A stretch of DNA of 44,180 nucleotides from Candidatus Parcubacteria bacterium (GCA_023140775.1 JAGLLA010000011.1:1-44180); one strand, 5' to 3'. Counted from the first letter of the stretch, positions 1-9,879 are shown. Numbers and translations are program-made. The notes: generated by a model from the sequence alone, not told the origin.

Positions 1-196
1 CAATATGAGGTGGACTAGCACAAAAATTGGTTATATTAATAAAAGTATGCTATAATTTTAATAAATGTTATAATAGTTTTTATAGTAAAAGGATTGTAAT
101 TTGAAAAATAAATAAATAAATTTGAATATAAAAAAATTATAAAAATGGACAAGGCATAAAAATATATGCCTTTCGATATTAATTTAAAATAAATAT

Positions 197-1282
197 ATGA
201 CAAAAAAATCAAAAAAAATAAGTAAGAAGTTCGTAGCTCTAGTTTGCATGTTCACACTTGTGTTTTCGTACTCCGTCGTAAATGAAACGAGAGCGGCATT
301 GGCAATTATTAGTGACACTTTGACTGATTCTAGGCTTGGAGCTACTTCAGATCATATAATCGCATTTACAGTTAAAGCTGGAAGTCTGACGGCAGGTGAT
401 ACTGTAGTTGTTGTCTTCGAGGCAGATTTTACGACTACTAGTGTTGTTTTTGCGGATATTACAATTGCTGACGATACAGATTCTTATACTGTTGATGATG
501 GCGCATGTGCTTCAAATGAATTAGGCATTACGGGAGAGGGGACGAATACTATTACTTTTACGCTTTGTAGTGGAACTACTATTGCAGATGAAGAGCCTAT
601 CACAATAACATTTTCAAATTCACATATTACTAATCCAGCATCAGCTACTTGTGGTGGAAGTGATAATAGTTATGTTTGCGCAATAACTATCACGACATCA
701 GATGAAGCTGGTACGGCAAAAGTTGCTATAGTCTCTGGAGTTTCAGTTTCTGCTACAGTAGATGAGACATTAGCTTTTACGATTGCGGGGGTTGCTAATT
801 CTGTGGCTCAGAAAACTGGTGTTACAACAACGATTGATACAAGTGGTGATGCAACAACTCTTCCATTTGGAACTCTATCTGTTTCTGCGAATACTATTGT
901 TGGTCAAAATCTAACAGTTTCGACAAATGCTACCGGTGGCTATTCAACTACTCTTGAATATACTGCAGCCTTGACATCAGGAGCTGATACAATTTCAGAT
1001 CATAGTGGAACTAATGCGACTCCAACTTCTTTTTCTGGAGTTGGAACTGAAGGTTGGGGTTATACAACAGACGCAACTCCTTTGGGAACGGGCACAACTA
1101 CTCGTTTCGGTACTAACAATGTATGGGCTGGGCTAAGTGCTACTCCTTATGAAGTGGCATACAGTGCAACACCAATTGCATCTGACTTGACTAAGATTGC
1201 CTATCAAGCAGGAATTTCAGGAACGACTGAAGCAGGGTCGTACACCACAACTCTTTTCTATATCACTACGCCGATATACTAA
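197..1282 (+). CDS. Secreted beta-rich surface protein, WxL-like (tentative)
   Basis: N-terminal signal peptide (KKFVALVCMFTLVFSYSVVNETRAAL); Thr/Ser/Gly-rich beta-type sequence; C-terminal half with conserved-looking Trp motifs (EGWGYTTD, NNVWAGL); followed directly by a DUF916-like membrane protein. Confidence 0.7.
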   Translation: MTKKSKKISKKFVALVCMFTLVFSYSVVNETRAALAIISDTLTDSRLGATSDHIIAFTVKAGSLTAGDTVVVVFEADFTTTSVVFADITIADDTDSYTVDDGACASNELGITGEGTNTITFTLCSGTTIADEEPITITFSNSHITNPASATCGGSDNSYVCAITITTSDEAGTAKVAIVSGVSVSATVDETLAFTIAGVANSVAQKTGVTTTIDTSGDATTLPFGTLSVSANTIVGQNLTVSTNATGGYSTTLEYTAALTSGADTISDHSGTNATPTSFSGVGTEGWGYTTDATPLGTGTTTRFGTNNVWAGLSATPYEVAYSATPIASDLTKIAYQAGISGTTEAGSYTTTLFYITTPIY

Positions 1283-1303
1283 TTTAATTTACGGATTTGA
1301 AAT

Positions 1304-2269
1304 ATGAAGATTATGAAGAAAATAGTTTATTTATTTTTAATACCAATTATAAGTCTAATCTTTGGGTCTTTAATATCTAATGTTTTTGCACAAGAAAGTG
1401 TGGGAATTTTTATTTCTCCAGTGAGATTTGAGTTGACAGCCAATCCAGGAGATGTAATTGGAAATAAGATAAAAGTTAAAAATCCGACAGATAGTACGAT
1501 TTCACTTCGAGTTACAAGCGAAGACTTTAAGGCAATTGGCGAAGAGGGACATGTTGCTATTGATATTCAGGAAAGCGAATCAGACAAAAAAGTTTATTCA
1601 CTGAAAAGCTGGATAAAAATTCAACCAAACGAGTTTATTCTAAATCCAGGAGAAGAAAGAATTATAGATTTTATAATCGAAATACCAGAAAATGCGGAGC
1701 CAGGTGGAAAGTATGGTTCAGTTATTCCAACAATAACTGGTTTAACTGGAGAAGAGTTTACAGGAGCAACGGTTTCTTCAAGTGTGGCTGCTTTAGTTTT
1801 ATTGACTATTTCTGGTGATGTGAAAGAAGATATATTAGTCGATAGTTTTGTCGCTCCTAATTTTTCTGAGTATGGTCCCGTGCCATTTGAAATTAGATTT
1901 AAGAACAATGGAACGGTACATGTTGCGCCAAGGGGATATATAACAGTTGTTGACTGGATGGGAAATAAAGTTGATGATGTAGAGTTTTCACAGTTTAATG
2001 TAATACCTGGTGCTGTGAGAAAAATTAATAAAAAACTAGATAAAAAGTGGTTATTGGGAAAATATACGGCTACGCTCGTTGGAAGTTATGGAACGTCTAA
2101 TACTCCTTTAATTCCATATGTTACCACTTTTTGGGTTTTTCCATGGAAAATCTTCTTATCTGTTTTCGTAGTACTTTTGCTATTTATTATATTTTTCTAT
2201 ATTACAAGAAAGAGATGGAAGATGGCTTTGAAAATATTGCTTAAAGGTGAACATCGTGCACAAAACTAG
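1304..2269 (+). CDS. Membrane-anchored DUF916-like/COG1470-like extracellular protein
   Basis: Signal peptide; SVGIFISPVRFELTANPGDVIGNKIKVKNPTDSTISLRV resembles N-termini of WxL-interacting (DUF916) proteins; single C-terminal TM helix and basic tail. Confidence 0.65.
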   Translation: MKIMKKIVYLFLIPIISLIFGSLISNVFAQESVGIFISPVRFELTANPGDVIGNKIKVKNPTDSTISLRVTSEDFKAIGEEGHVAIDIQESESDKKVYSLKSWIKIQPNEFILNPGEERIIDFIIEIPENAEPGGKYGSVIPTITGLTGEEFTGATVSSSVAALVLLTISGDVKEDILVDSFVAPNFSEYGPVPFEIRFKNNGTVHVAPRGYITVVDWMGNKVDDVEFSQFNVIPGAVRKINKKLDKKWLLGKYTATLVGSYGTSNTPLIPYVTTFWVFPWKIFLSVFVVLLLFIIFFYITRKRWKMALKILLKGEHRAQN

Positions 2270-2301
2270 TCTATATTTATAAATTCTTATATCTTCTGCT
2301 T

Positions 2302-2332
2302 AAAAAATGACATTCATGATGTCGTTTTTTTT
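2302..2332 (+). terminator. Rho-independent terminator
   Basis: aaaaaatgacattcatgatgtcgtttttttt: TGACAT/ATGTCG stem followed by a T-tract, downstream of 1304-2269. Confidence 0.7.
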
Positions 2333-2366
2333 GTTGTAATTATTTTTTAATTCAAAATTAATATGT

Positions 2367-2372
2367 TATAAT
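2367..2372 (+). promoter_or_regulatory. -10 element TATAAT positioned for a leaderless transcript
   Basis: Perfect TATAAT ends 6 nt before the ATG at 2379, so the expected +1 is at or next to the start codon. Confidence 0.55.
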
Positions 2373-2378
2373 ACAAAA

Positions 2379-3698
2379 ATGAATACAAAAAGGAGATATA
2401 ATAATTTACGATATAAATTTGTCCCTGTAATATTTTTTATTGCAGTTATTTGCTCCTATTCAGTTTTTCAGACAAAGGCTATGAAAGTTTCTAATATCAG
2501 CGATACTATCTCTGACGCAAGGGTTGGAATTGCAAATGTCACTCATAATATTTCTTGGTCTGGAAGTTCTGCTAACACTTTATATTGTATTAAGGTTTTA
2601 TTTTGCACTACTTCAGGTGGTGGTTGTACTGTGCCGTCTGAGTTTAATAGTGTTTCAGCTATCAAGGAAAATCTTTCTGGATTAACTAGTTTAAATTGGG
2701 TTTTGGATAATACTTCAAACGGAATTTTGAAATTGGTAAATGTAGCAGGAGAGAGTCCTACTCCTAGTGTTGGTATGGAATTTTCAGGAATTACAAATCC
2801 GATCGTGAGTGGTAGTCTGTATTTGAGATTAGGAACTTATTCGGATGCGGGATGTCTAGCACAAGTTGATAATGGTATTACTATAATTAATATTGAAGAA
2901 CAAGGAATTAGTGTTTCGGCAACTGTTGGAGATACTACTCCACCGCCACCTAGCGGTGGGGGTGGGCAAATTACTCCATCTGGTTATGCCACAGTTGTAT
3001 TCAAAGGTAAAGCTTATCCTGGTTCTTATGTAACGATCTTAAAGGATGGAAATGTGACAGCCACTCTTAGCGCTGATCCAGGGGCTAATTTTGAGGCAAC
3101 TTTGACAGGCTTATCTGCGGGTGTTCGAAATTTTGGTTTGTGGTCAGAGGATAAGAATGGTGTAAAATCCATGACCTTAAGTTTTTCATCAGCCTTAACT
3201 GCTGGTACTGTTACAACTTTCTCTGGCTTGTTCTTGCCTCCTACTATTAATATTGAAAATAGCAGCGTAACAAAGGGAGAGATAATAAATATTTTTGGCT
3301 ATTCTTATCCTGCGAGTGAGGTTAATATTTTTTTAAATTCTGAATCAGAAATAGTTAAAAAAGTAACAGCTAAAGAAGATGGTGGTTGGCTTTTGGCATT
3401 TGACACTTCTTTGGTTGAAACTGGAGACCATAGTGCTCGTTCAAAAGCGGTATCGCCCGAAGCGGAAATTTCTCTTTTTTCGCAGGTTGTTGATTTTCGA
3501 GTTTTGAAAGAAGGGGAACAAGGAGCTTGTCAGGGGGCGGATTTAAATTTTGATAAAAAAATTGATTTAATCGATTTTTCAATTATGTTATATTTTTGGG
3601 ATCAAGCAATGCCATCTAATATATGTGCCGATATAAATTCTGGTGGAACAGTTAATTTGGTTGATTTTAGTATTATGATGTATTATTGGACCGATTAG
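2379..3698 (+). CDS. Secreted protein with Ig-like domains and C-terminal dockerin-like module
   Basis: Signal peptide; ISDTISDARVG N-terminus paralogous to that of 197-1282; PPPPSGGGG linker; two Ig-like domains; C-terminal duplicated Ca-binding-like repeats ADLNFDKKIDLIDFSIMLYFWDQ and ADINSGGTVNLVDFSIMMYYWTD. Confidence 0.8.
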   Translation: MNTKRRYNNLRYKFVPVIFFIAVICSYSVFQTKAMKVSNISDTISDARVGIANVTHNISWSGSSANTLYCIKVLFCTTSGGGCTVPSEFNSVSAIKENLSGLTSLNWVLDNTSNGILKLVNVAGESPTPSVGMEFSGITNPIVSGSLYLRLGTYSDAGCLAQVDNGITIINIEEQGISVSATVGDTTPPPPSGGGGQITPSGYATVVFKGKAYPGSYVTILKDGNVTATLSADPGANFEATLTGLSAGVRNFGLWSEDKNGVKSMTLSFSSALTAGTVTTFSGLFLPPTINIENSSVTKGEIINIFGYSYPASEVNIFLNSESEIVKKVTAKEDGGWLLAFDTSLVETGDHSARSKAVSPEAEISLFSQVVDFRVLKEGEQGACQGADLNFDKKIDLIDFSIMLYFWDQAMPSNICADINSGGTVNLVDFSIMMYYWTD

Positions 3699-3830
3699 AT
3701 TTTCAAATAAATATTAGACAACCAAAGAAAATTTTGTGGAATTTAATAAAATTTGGTTATTATGAAAAAATCAATAAATATTGTATAATATTAATAAAAG
3801 TATAGGATAATATAAAATTAAATATAAGAA

Positions 3831-4973
3831 ATGCAAAAAATTATCGTTACAATTTTTTCTTGTCTTTTTTTGGTAGTTCCTTTCGTGGTTAAGTCTGCTG
3901 ATATCTTTTTAATTCCGCAAGCATTTGAATATTACAAAGACAATACATTTATTAAGGAGGTTTATCTTGATACAGAAGATGAAAATATTAATGTTGTAGA
4001 GTCGAAAATAGTTTTTAATTTTGATGTTTTGGAGGCTGTTGATGTGATGACGGGTAATTCAATAATTAAACTTTGGGTAGAAGAACCAAGAATATCAAAC
4101 AAGGAAGGAAAAATTAAATTTTCAGGAGGAATACCTAATGGATACAAAGGAAATGGATTGTTGTTTAAAATATTATTTAAGGCAAAAAATAGTGGAGATT
4201 GTGGATTTAATTTTATTAGTGCTAGTATATATTTAAATGATGGCAAGGCGACGAAGGAAAATGTAGATATTATAGAAGATAACTGCAATATTGTAGAAAA
4301 GTTAGAAAATCTTATTGAAGTTTCATCAACAAGTCATCCTAATGAAAATAAATGGTATGGCGATAGTAATTTAAGTTTGCAGTGGGATTTGATTGAAAAC
4401 ATTGATTATAGTTATCTTTTAAGCAAAGATTCATTATCTATCCCTGATATGATAGCTAATAGGCCAGAAGGTGATTTGATTTGGATGGATTCAATGTCAT
4501 ATAAAGGTTTAGATGATGGAATTTACTATTTTCATTTAAGACAAAAAAAGATTGATAAGAAATGGTCAGAAAAAACAACATACAGAGCAATGATTGATGC
4601 GAGAAAACCAGAAAAGCTATTTGCTCAAGTGGAGGATATTGAAGGAAAAAAATATTTAGTTTTCAATGCGGAAGACAAAACTTCAGGAATTGAAAAATAC
4701 ATGATTTTGGAAAAACCGACAAAAAAAATAACTGATATTTTTCGAAAAATTGATTCAAAAGATCTGCTAATTGCGGTTAGTCCATATCTTTTAGAAGATC
4801 AAAAACTTCAAAGTGATATAGTTATTATGGCAATTGATAAAGCAGGTAATGAGTCAAGAATCGAAATTCTTGCTACTGAGGATGATTCTTCAATTTTACA
4901 ATTTTCAGTATTGTTATTAGCTATAATTATATTAATTATAATAATATTGATTGCGAAAAGGAAAAAAAAGTAA
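3831..4973 (+). CDS. Membrane-anchored cohesin-like surface protein
   Basis: Signal peptide; cohesin-like core (VVESKIVFNFDVLEAVDVMTGNSIIKLWVEEPRISNKEGKIKFSGGIPNGYKGNGLLFKILFKAKNSG); C-terminal TM and KRKKK; paralogous to 5193-6917. Confidence 0.72.
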   Translation: MQKIIVTIFSCLFLVVPFVVKSADIFLIPQAFEYYKDNTFIKEVYLDTEDENINVVESKIVFNFDVLEAVDVMTGNSIIKLWVEEPRISNKEGKIKFSGGIPNGYKGNGLLFKILFKAKNSGDCGFNFISASIYLNDGKATKENVDIIEDNCNIVEKLENLIEVSSTSHPNENKWYGDSNLSLQWDLIENIDYSYLLSKDSLSIPDMIANRPEGDLIWMDSMSYKGLDDGIYYFHLRQKKIDKKWSEKTTYRAMIDARKPEKLFAQVEDIEGKKYLVFNAEDKTSGIEKYMILEKPTKKITDIFRKIDSKDLLIAVSPYLLEDQKLQSDIVIMAIDKAGNESRIEILATEDDSSILQFSVLLLAIIILIIIILIAKRKKK

Positions 4974-5019
4974 AGAACGAATTTTAATATTTATATTATC
5001 TTTGTTGTTTTTCTGACCA

Positions 5020-5190
5020 TTTCATGCAATCGTTCTATCGTTAATTATAATTATATTTGTAATATGCCTTGTATTCAATAGAGGAAACAAAAAAAAGAAA
5101 AAAATTTGCAATGAAATTAAAAGAAAAAGAAGAAGTAATTATAAATCAATTAAGAAACATTGAAAGAGATAATAATAATCAAAATTTATA
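5020..5190 (+). pseudogene. Possible decayed TM and cytoplasmic tail of a cohesin-like paralog
   Basis: Frame-shifted reading gives LIIIIFVICLVFNRGNKKKKKICNEI then MKLKEKEEVIINQLRNIERDNNNQNL, the same architecture as the TM/charged tail of the 585-aa protein. Confidence 0.35.
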
Positions 5191-5192
5191 AT

Positions 5193-6917
5193 ATGAAAAA
5201 AATTATATTCATATTTGCATTATTTTTACTTATCATAATGCCAGCAGGGAAAACTGAAGCTGCTTCTTTATATATATCTCCAGTAAATGGAGAATATTTA
5301 GTAGATTCATCTTTTTCGGTGTCAGTTAGTGTAAATAGTTTAGGAACTTCAATTAACGCTATTGAAGCTGTTATAAATTATCCAGCTGATATTCTTGAAG
5401 TTAAAAGCATTTCAAAAAGTAATTCGATTTTGAAATTATGGATAAAGGAGCCAACATTTTCAAATGGGGTTATTAGTTTTAGTGGAGGAACTCCTGCTCC
5501 AGATTTTATTGGTTCGGGGAATAATATCGTTGTAAATTTTCTAGCGAAAAAAGAAGGAAAAGCAAGTTTGTTAATTTCTGAAGGAATGGTTTTAGCGGCT
5601 GACGGAAGAGGAACGAATGTGCTAACTTCAAAAAATGGTGCAATTTTTAATATTATTACAAAAATTAAGTCACCGATGCCACCTGATGACAGAAAAAAAA
5701 TAGTTATTCCAGATGCGAAAAAGATTATTAATAAAAAACCTGAAAAAATATTAATATCATCCAAAACACATCCAGACCAAAATCAGTGGTATAATAATCC
5801 AAATACCATAATTTCTTGGAAAATGCCAACGGATATTATTTTGCAAAATTTAAATTTTGACATGGAACAAAAATTATCGTCAGATACAATTACCAAGAAT
5901 TTATTTGATAATAATGAATATAATGATATTAGTGATGGCAAATGGTATTTTAATATCAAAGTAAAAAATAATTATGGATGGAGTCCAATTGCAAGCTATA
6001 AAATTAAAATTGATATCAAGAGTCCTTATGATTTTGAAATAAGAATTGAAAATAATAATGATGCAACTAATCCTAGTCCAGAATTATATTTTAAGGCAGA
6101 AGATGACTTATCTGGTATTGGTTATTATGAAATGATAATTGATGATATTAACCATTTCTCAATAGTTCCTTCGGAAGTTAATCCTTTTATAATGCCAGTG
6201 CAAAGTCCTGGATTGCATAGTGTAATCGTAGTTGCAGTTGATAAAGCAGGTAATCGAACAGAAAGTAAAACATCGATAAATATTAAATCAATTGAAATTC
6301 CTGAAATTACTATATACCCTCAGATATATAAAGCAGGAGATGAGATGATGTATCTTGAAGGAAAATCAATGCCTGAATCAATTTTAGTTTTGAATTTCAC
6401 TAAAGATGGAAAGATAATAAGAAATTGGGAGACAATCAGTGATAATGAAGGAAATTGGAAATATTTTACTGAAGAATTATTTAAAGAGGGGACTTATATA
6501 ATTTCAGCTCAAACAAAAGATGCAAGAGGGGCAATAAGCTATCCTTCTGAGGGGGAAGAGATTAAAATATTATTAAGTGGTTTTGCTATTGGTTCGTACG
6601 TAGTTAGCTATATCCCGTTTGTACGGATATTATTGCTGCTATTATTGATTATATCGATAGTGATTTTTGTATTTATAAATAGATCAAAAAAAGAAAAGAG
6701 AGCGATTATAAGAGAAATTTTTGAAGCAAGGGTAAGTTTGAAAAAAAACTTTAGAATATTAAAAAGCAAGATTGAAAAGAGGATTAAAATCATTGATGCT
6801 AAACCAGGATTTAATAGCAAAGAGAAAAAGATAAGAGATGATATATTTAGTGTTTTGGAAAAATCAGAGAAAAATATTGGGAAAGAAATTAAGAATATTG
6901 AAGATGAAGTAAAATAG
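5193..6917 (+). CDS. Membrane-anchored cohesin-like scaffold protein with cytoplasmic helical tail
   Basis: ORF track starts at a TTG (5160); ATG at 5193 begins a clean signal peptide. Cohesin-like motif INAIEAVINYPADILEVKSISKSNSILKLWIKEPTFSNGVISFSGGTPAPDFIGSGNNIVVNFLAKKEG; SSKTHPDQNQWY module; Ig-like domain; TM then about 90-aa Lys/Glu-rich tail. Confidence 0.78.
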   Translation: MKKIIFIFALFLLIIMPAGKTEAASLYISPVNGEYLVDSSFSVSVSVNSLGTSINAIEAVINYPADILEVKSISKSNSILKLWIKEPTFSNGVISFSGGTPAPDFIGSGNNIVVNFLAKKEGKASLLISEGMVLAADGRGTNVLTSKNGAIFNIITKIKSPMPPDDRKKIVIPDAKKIINKKPEKILISSKTHPDQNQWYNNPNTIISWKMPTDIILQNLNFDMEQKLSSDTITKNLFDNNEYNDISDGKWYFNIKVKNNYGWSPIASYKIKIDIKSPYDFEIRIENNNDATNPSPELYFKAEDDLSGIGYYEMIIDDINHFSIVPSEVNPFIMPVQSPGLHSVIVVAVDKAGNRTESKTSINIKSIEIPEITIYPQIYKAGDEMMYLEGKSMPESILVLNFTKDGKIIRNWETISDNEGNWKYFTEELFKEGTYIISAQTKDARGAISYPSEGEEIKILLSGFAIGSYVVSYIPFVRILLLLLLIISIVIFVFINRSKKEKRAIIREIFEARVSLKKNFRILKSKIEKRIKIIDAKPGFNSKEKKIRDDIFSVLEKSEKNIGKEIKNIEDEVK

Positions 6918-7059
6918 ATTTTTATTAGATATAAAAATTTCTTAAGAGAATAATATTAAATGAATAATATATGATATTTTAAATAAAGATTGCAGAAAAT
7001 TTACATAATTATGTAGATTATGTTATAATATTAGCAAATACTATAATAAAAAAATAAAC

Positions 7060-8289
7060 ATGAAAGTTTTAATGTTTGGATGGGAATTTCCTCCTCATAA
7101 TAGCGGGGGGCTTGGGACTGCTTGCTATGGAATTACAAAGGCTTTATCTGAAAAGGGCGTAGAAATTAATTTCGTTTTGCCGAGAAATTATGGAATTGAA
7201 GAAAATTTTTTGAACGTAATTCATACCAAGTTGCCAAAAATTAAAATGAGAGAGATCGATTCATTGCTTGTTGCTTATATGAATTCTATGAGCTACAAAA
7301 AAATGTTTTTATCCTTAGAGGACAAAAAAAATACAGAAAATTACTGTGGAGATTTATTGCAGGAAGTTCATAGATATGCTCAAGTTGCAAAGGAAATCGC
7401 GCAAGATGTGGAACATGATATTATTCACTCTCATGACTGGATGACATTTCCATCAGGAATTGAGGCAAAAAATCAATCCAGAAAGCCACTTGTTAGTCAC
7501 GTTCATTCGACTGAAGATGACAGAAGTGGAGGGCAAGGGGCAAACCCCCATGTGTTTGAAATCGAAAAAAGTGGAATTAAAGAGGCTGATAAGGTTTTGG
7601 CGGTAAGTAATTTTACGAGGAATAAAATTATAGATAATTATGATATTGAAAATGGCAAAATTGATGTAATTTATAACGCAGTTAACAAGGTAGACTTTGA
7701 TGATGTATGTCTCTCTAGGCGTTTGAATTTTGGAAAAAATAAAATAGTTCTATTTTTAGGAAGATTGACACTGCACAAAGGACCTGATTACTTTTTGAAA
7801 GCGGCTAAAAAGGCTTTAGATAAAAATAGAAATATTATTTTTATAATTTCAGGTTCGGGGGATATGGATAGTCAAATTATTGAACAAGCAGCAGACCTTG
7901 GTATTGCGGATAAAGTTTTATTCACTGGATTCTTGAGAGGAGAAGATCTAAAAAAAATTTATAAAATGGCTGATCTATACGTAATGCCTTCTATCTCTGA
8001 ACCATTCGGGATTACTTCCTTGGAAGCAATGGCGAGTGGAACTCCTGTCTTGATTTCAAAGCAGTCTGGAGTAAGTGAAATTTTGAATCATTGTCTCAGG
8101 GTTGATTTTTGGGATATTGATGAAATGGCAAATAAAATTTTGTCTGTTGTCGATTACAATGAGTTGAGAACATGCTTAGCTGACAATGGATTATCAGAAA
8201 TTGATAAATTTACATGGAACAAAGCTGCAGACGAAATTATTAAGGTTTATAACACTTTGGTCATATCAAAAAAAAGAATTAATATATAG
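7060..8289 (+). CDS. GT4-family glycosyltransferase, glycogen synthase-like
   Basis: MKVLMFGWEFPPHNSGGLGTACYGI N-terminus; LFLGRLTLHKGPDYFLKAA; MPSISEPFGITSLEAMASGTPVL E-x7-E motif. Confidence 0.9.
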   Translation: MKVLMFGWEFPPHNSGGLGTACYGITKALSEKGVEINFVLPRNYGIEENFLNVIHTKLPKIKMREIDSLLVAYMNSMSYKKMFLSLEDKKNTENYCGDLLQEVHRYAQVAKEIAQDVEHDIIHSHDWMTFPSGIEAKNQSRKPLVSHVHSTEDDRSGGQGANPHVFEIEKSGIKEADKVLAVSNFTRNKIIDNYDIENGKIDVIYNAVNKVDFDDVCLSRRLNFGKNKIVLFLGRLTLHKGPDYFLKAAKKALDKNRNIIFIISGSGDMDSQIIEQAADLGIADKVLFTGFLRGEDLKKIYKMADLYVMPSISEPFGITSLEAMASGTPVLISKQSGVSEILNHCLRVDFWDIDEMANKILSVVDYNELRTCLADNGLSEIDKFTWNKAADEIIKVYNTLVISKKRINI

Positions 8290-8319
8290 AAAGTATTATT
8301 ATTATTTAATATTAAAATT

Positions 8320-9525
8320 GTGCCTTCGATTTGCTTTTATTTTCAAGTTCATCAACCTTACCGGATAAAAAAATATTCAGTTTTTGATATTGGGCAAGAT
8401 CATAGATATTTTGATGATGATAATTTAAATGAAAAAGGAAATAGGGCGGTCCTGGAGAAAGTTGCTCAAAAGTGTTATATTCCAACAACTAAGATTCTTC
8501 TTGATCTTGTGCATCGACATCCTGAATTCAAAATAAGTTTTTCTTTTTCGGGAACTGTTTTGGAGCAATTAGAAAAATATTCTCCTGAAGCTCTTAGTCT
8601 CTTTCAAATACTCGTTAAGACGGGAAATGTTGAGATTCTTGATGAAACATATTATCATTCTTTATCTTTTTTTTATTCAGATGAAGAATTTATCAAGCAA
8701 GTAAAAATGCATCGAGAAAAAATTGAAGATCTTTTTGATTATCAGCCGCGAGTTTTTCGAAACACTGAATTGGCATATAATAACGAGCTTGCTGTTCTTG
8801 TGGAAAAAATGGGATATAGCGGAATAGTGGCAGAAGGGTGGGAACATTATCTGAATGAAAGGTCGCCAAATTTTTTATATAGACCTAAAGGAACAAACAG
8901 GATAAAACTGCTTTTAAAAAATTATAAACTTTCAGATGATGTGGCGTTTAGATTTTCCAATAAAGGATGGAAGGAATATCCTTTGGATGCTTCAAAATTT
9001 AGTCAATGGATCAATTCTATAAATGGCAGTGGTGATACAATAAATTTATTTATGGATTATGAGACATTCGGAGAGCATCAATGGGAAGATAGTGGCATTT
9101 TTGATTTTCTCAAAGCATTGCCAGAAGAGATATTGAAACATCCTGATAATATTTTCAAAACTCCTTCAGAAGTAATTTCCTCTTATGATTTTGTTGGCGA
9201 ATTAGATATCCATAATGTTTTGACCTGGGCAGATACCGAAAGAGATTTAAGCGCCTGGACAGGCAATTCAATGCAAAAATCATCTTTGAAAAAGCTTTAT
9301 GAGCTTGAAGATGATGTGACAAGTTCAGATGATGACTTGATTAAAGAAGATTGGCGAAGACTTCAGACCAGTGATCATTTTTATTATATGTGTACGAAAT
9401 GGTTTTCTGATGGAGATGTTCATAAATATTTTAGTCCTTACGAATCTCCATATGAAGCATTTATAAGTTTTGTTAATGTTCTAAATGATTTTAGATTTAG
9501 ATTAGATAAAATTAAAAGTAATTAG
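8320..9525 (+). CDS. GH57-family alpha-amylase-like glycoside hydrolase (GTG start)
   Basis: CFYFQVHQPYRIKKYSVFDIG; RNTELAYNN; MDYETFGEHQW; TWADTERDLSAWTGN motifs of GH57. Confidence 0.9.
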   Translation: MPSICFYFQVHQPYRIKKYSVFDIGQDHRYFDDDNLNEKGNRAVLEKVAQKCYIPTTKILLDLVHRHPEFKISFSFSGTVLEQLEKYSPEALSLFQILVKTGNVEILDETYYHSLSFFYSDEEFIKQVKMHREKIEDLFDYQPRVFRNTELAYNNELAVLVEKMGYSGIVAEGWEHYLNERSPNFLYRPKGTNRIKLLLKNYKLSDDVAFRFSNKGWKEYPLDASKFSQWINSINGSGDTINLFMDYETFGEHQWEDSGIFDFLKALPEEILKHPDNIFKTPSEVISSYDFVGELDIHNVLTWADTERDLSAWTGNSMQKSSLKKLYELEDDVTSSDDDLIKEDWRRLQTSDHFYYMCTKWFSDGDVHKYFSPYESPYEAFISFVNVLNDFRFRLDKIKSN

Positions 9526-9567
9526 TTAATTTCAACATTGTTTTTATTTTATTAATTAAATAAGAAA

Positions 9568-9837
9568 ATGAAAAAAACAAAAAATATTATCAGTGCAAGC
9601 GATGAACTTTGTTTTTGGTCTTGTGATGGATTAGTATTAAGAAATCTTGAGGATCTAAAAAAGTCTTTGATGAGAATGAGTAAAAAGACTTTTGAATATC
9701 ATGTAAATCGAGAAAAAAATGATTTTGCGACTTGGATAGATAATGTTTTGGGAGATAGGGTCTTGGCAAATAAGCTGAAAAAGATAAAAACAATTAAAAC
9801 AACGATCAAGACGATCGAGAATAATCTAAATAAATAG
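9568..9837 (+). CDS. Small protein, DUF5752-like
   Basis: FWSCDGLVLRNLEDLKKSLMRMSKKTFEYHVNREKNDFATWIDNVLGD pattern; located between polysaccharide genes. Confidence 0.6.
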   Translation: MKKTKNIISASDELCFWSCDGLVLRNLEDLKKSLMRMSKKTFEYHVNREKNDFATWIDNVLGDRVLANKLKKIKTIKTTIKTIENNLNK

Positions 9838-9879
9838 TTATTGAAGTTCACTTATAATTTAATTCATAATTTAATTACC

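Noticed and set aside
1621-1908. Antisense ORFs inside confident genes (for example 1621-1908, 3962-4288, 5378-5764, 14870-15289, 36024-36485)
   Set aside because: They overlap well-supported coding sequence and have low-complexity, family-less translations.
8186-8368. 60-aa ORF overlapping the GT4 end and GH57 start
   Set aside because: Out-of-frame shadow of two confident genes.
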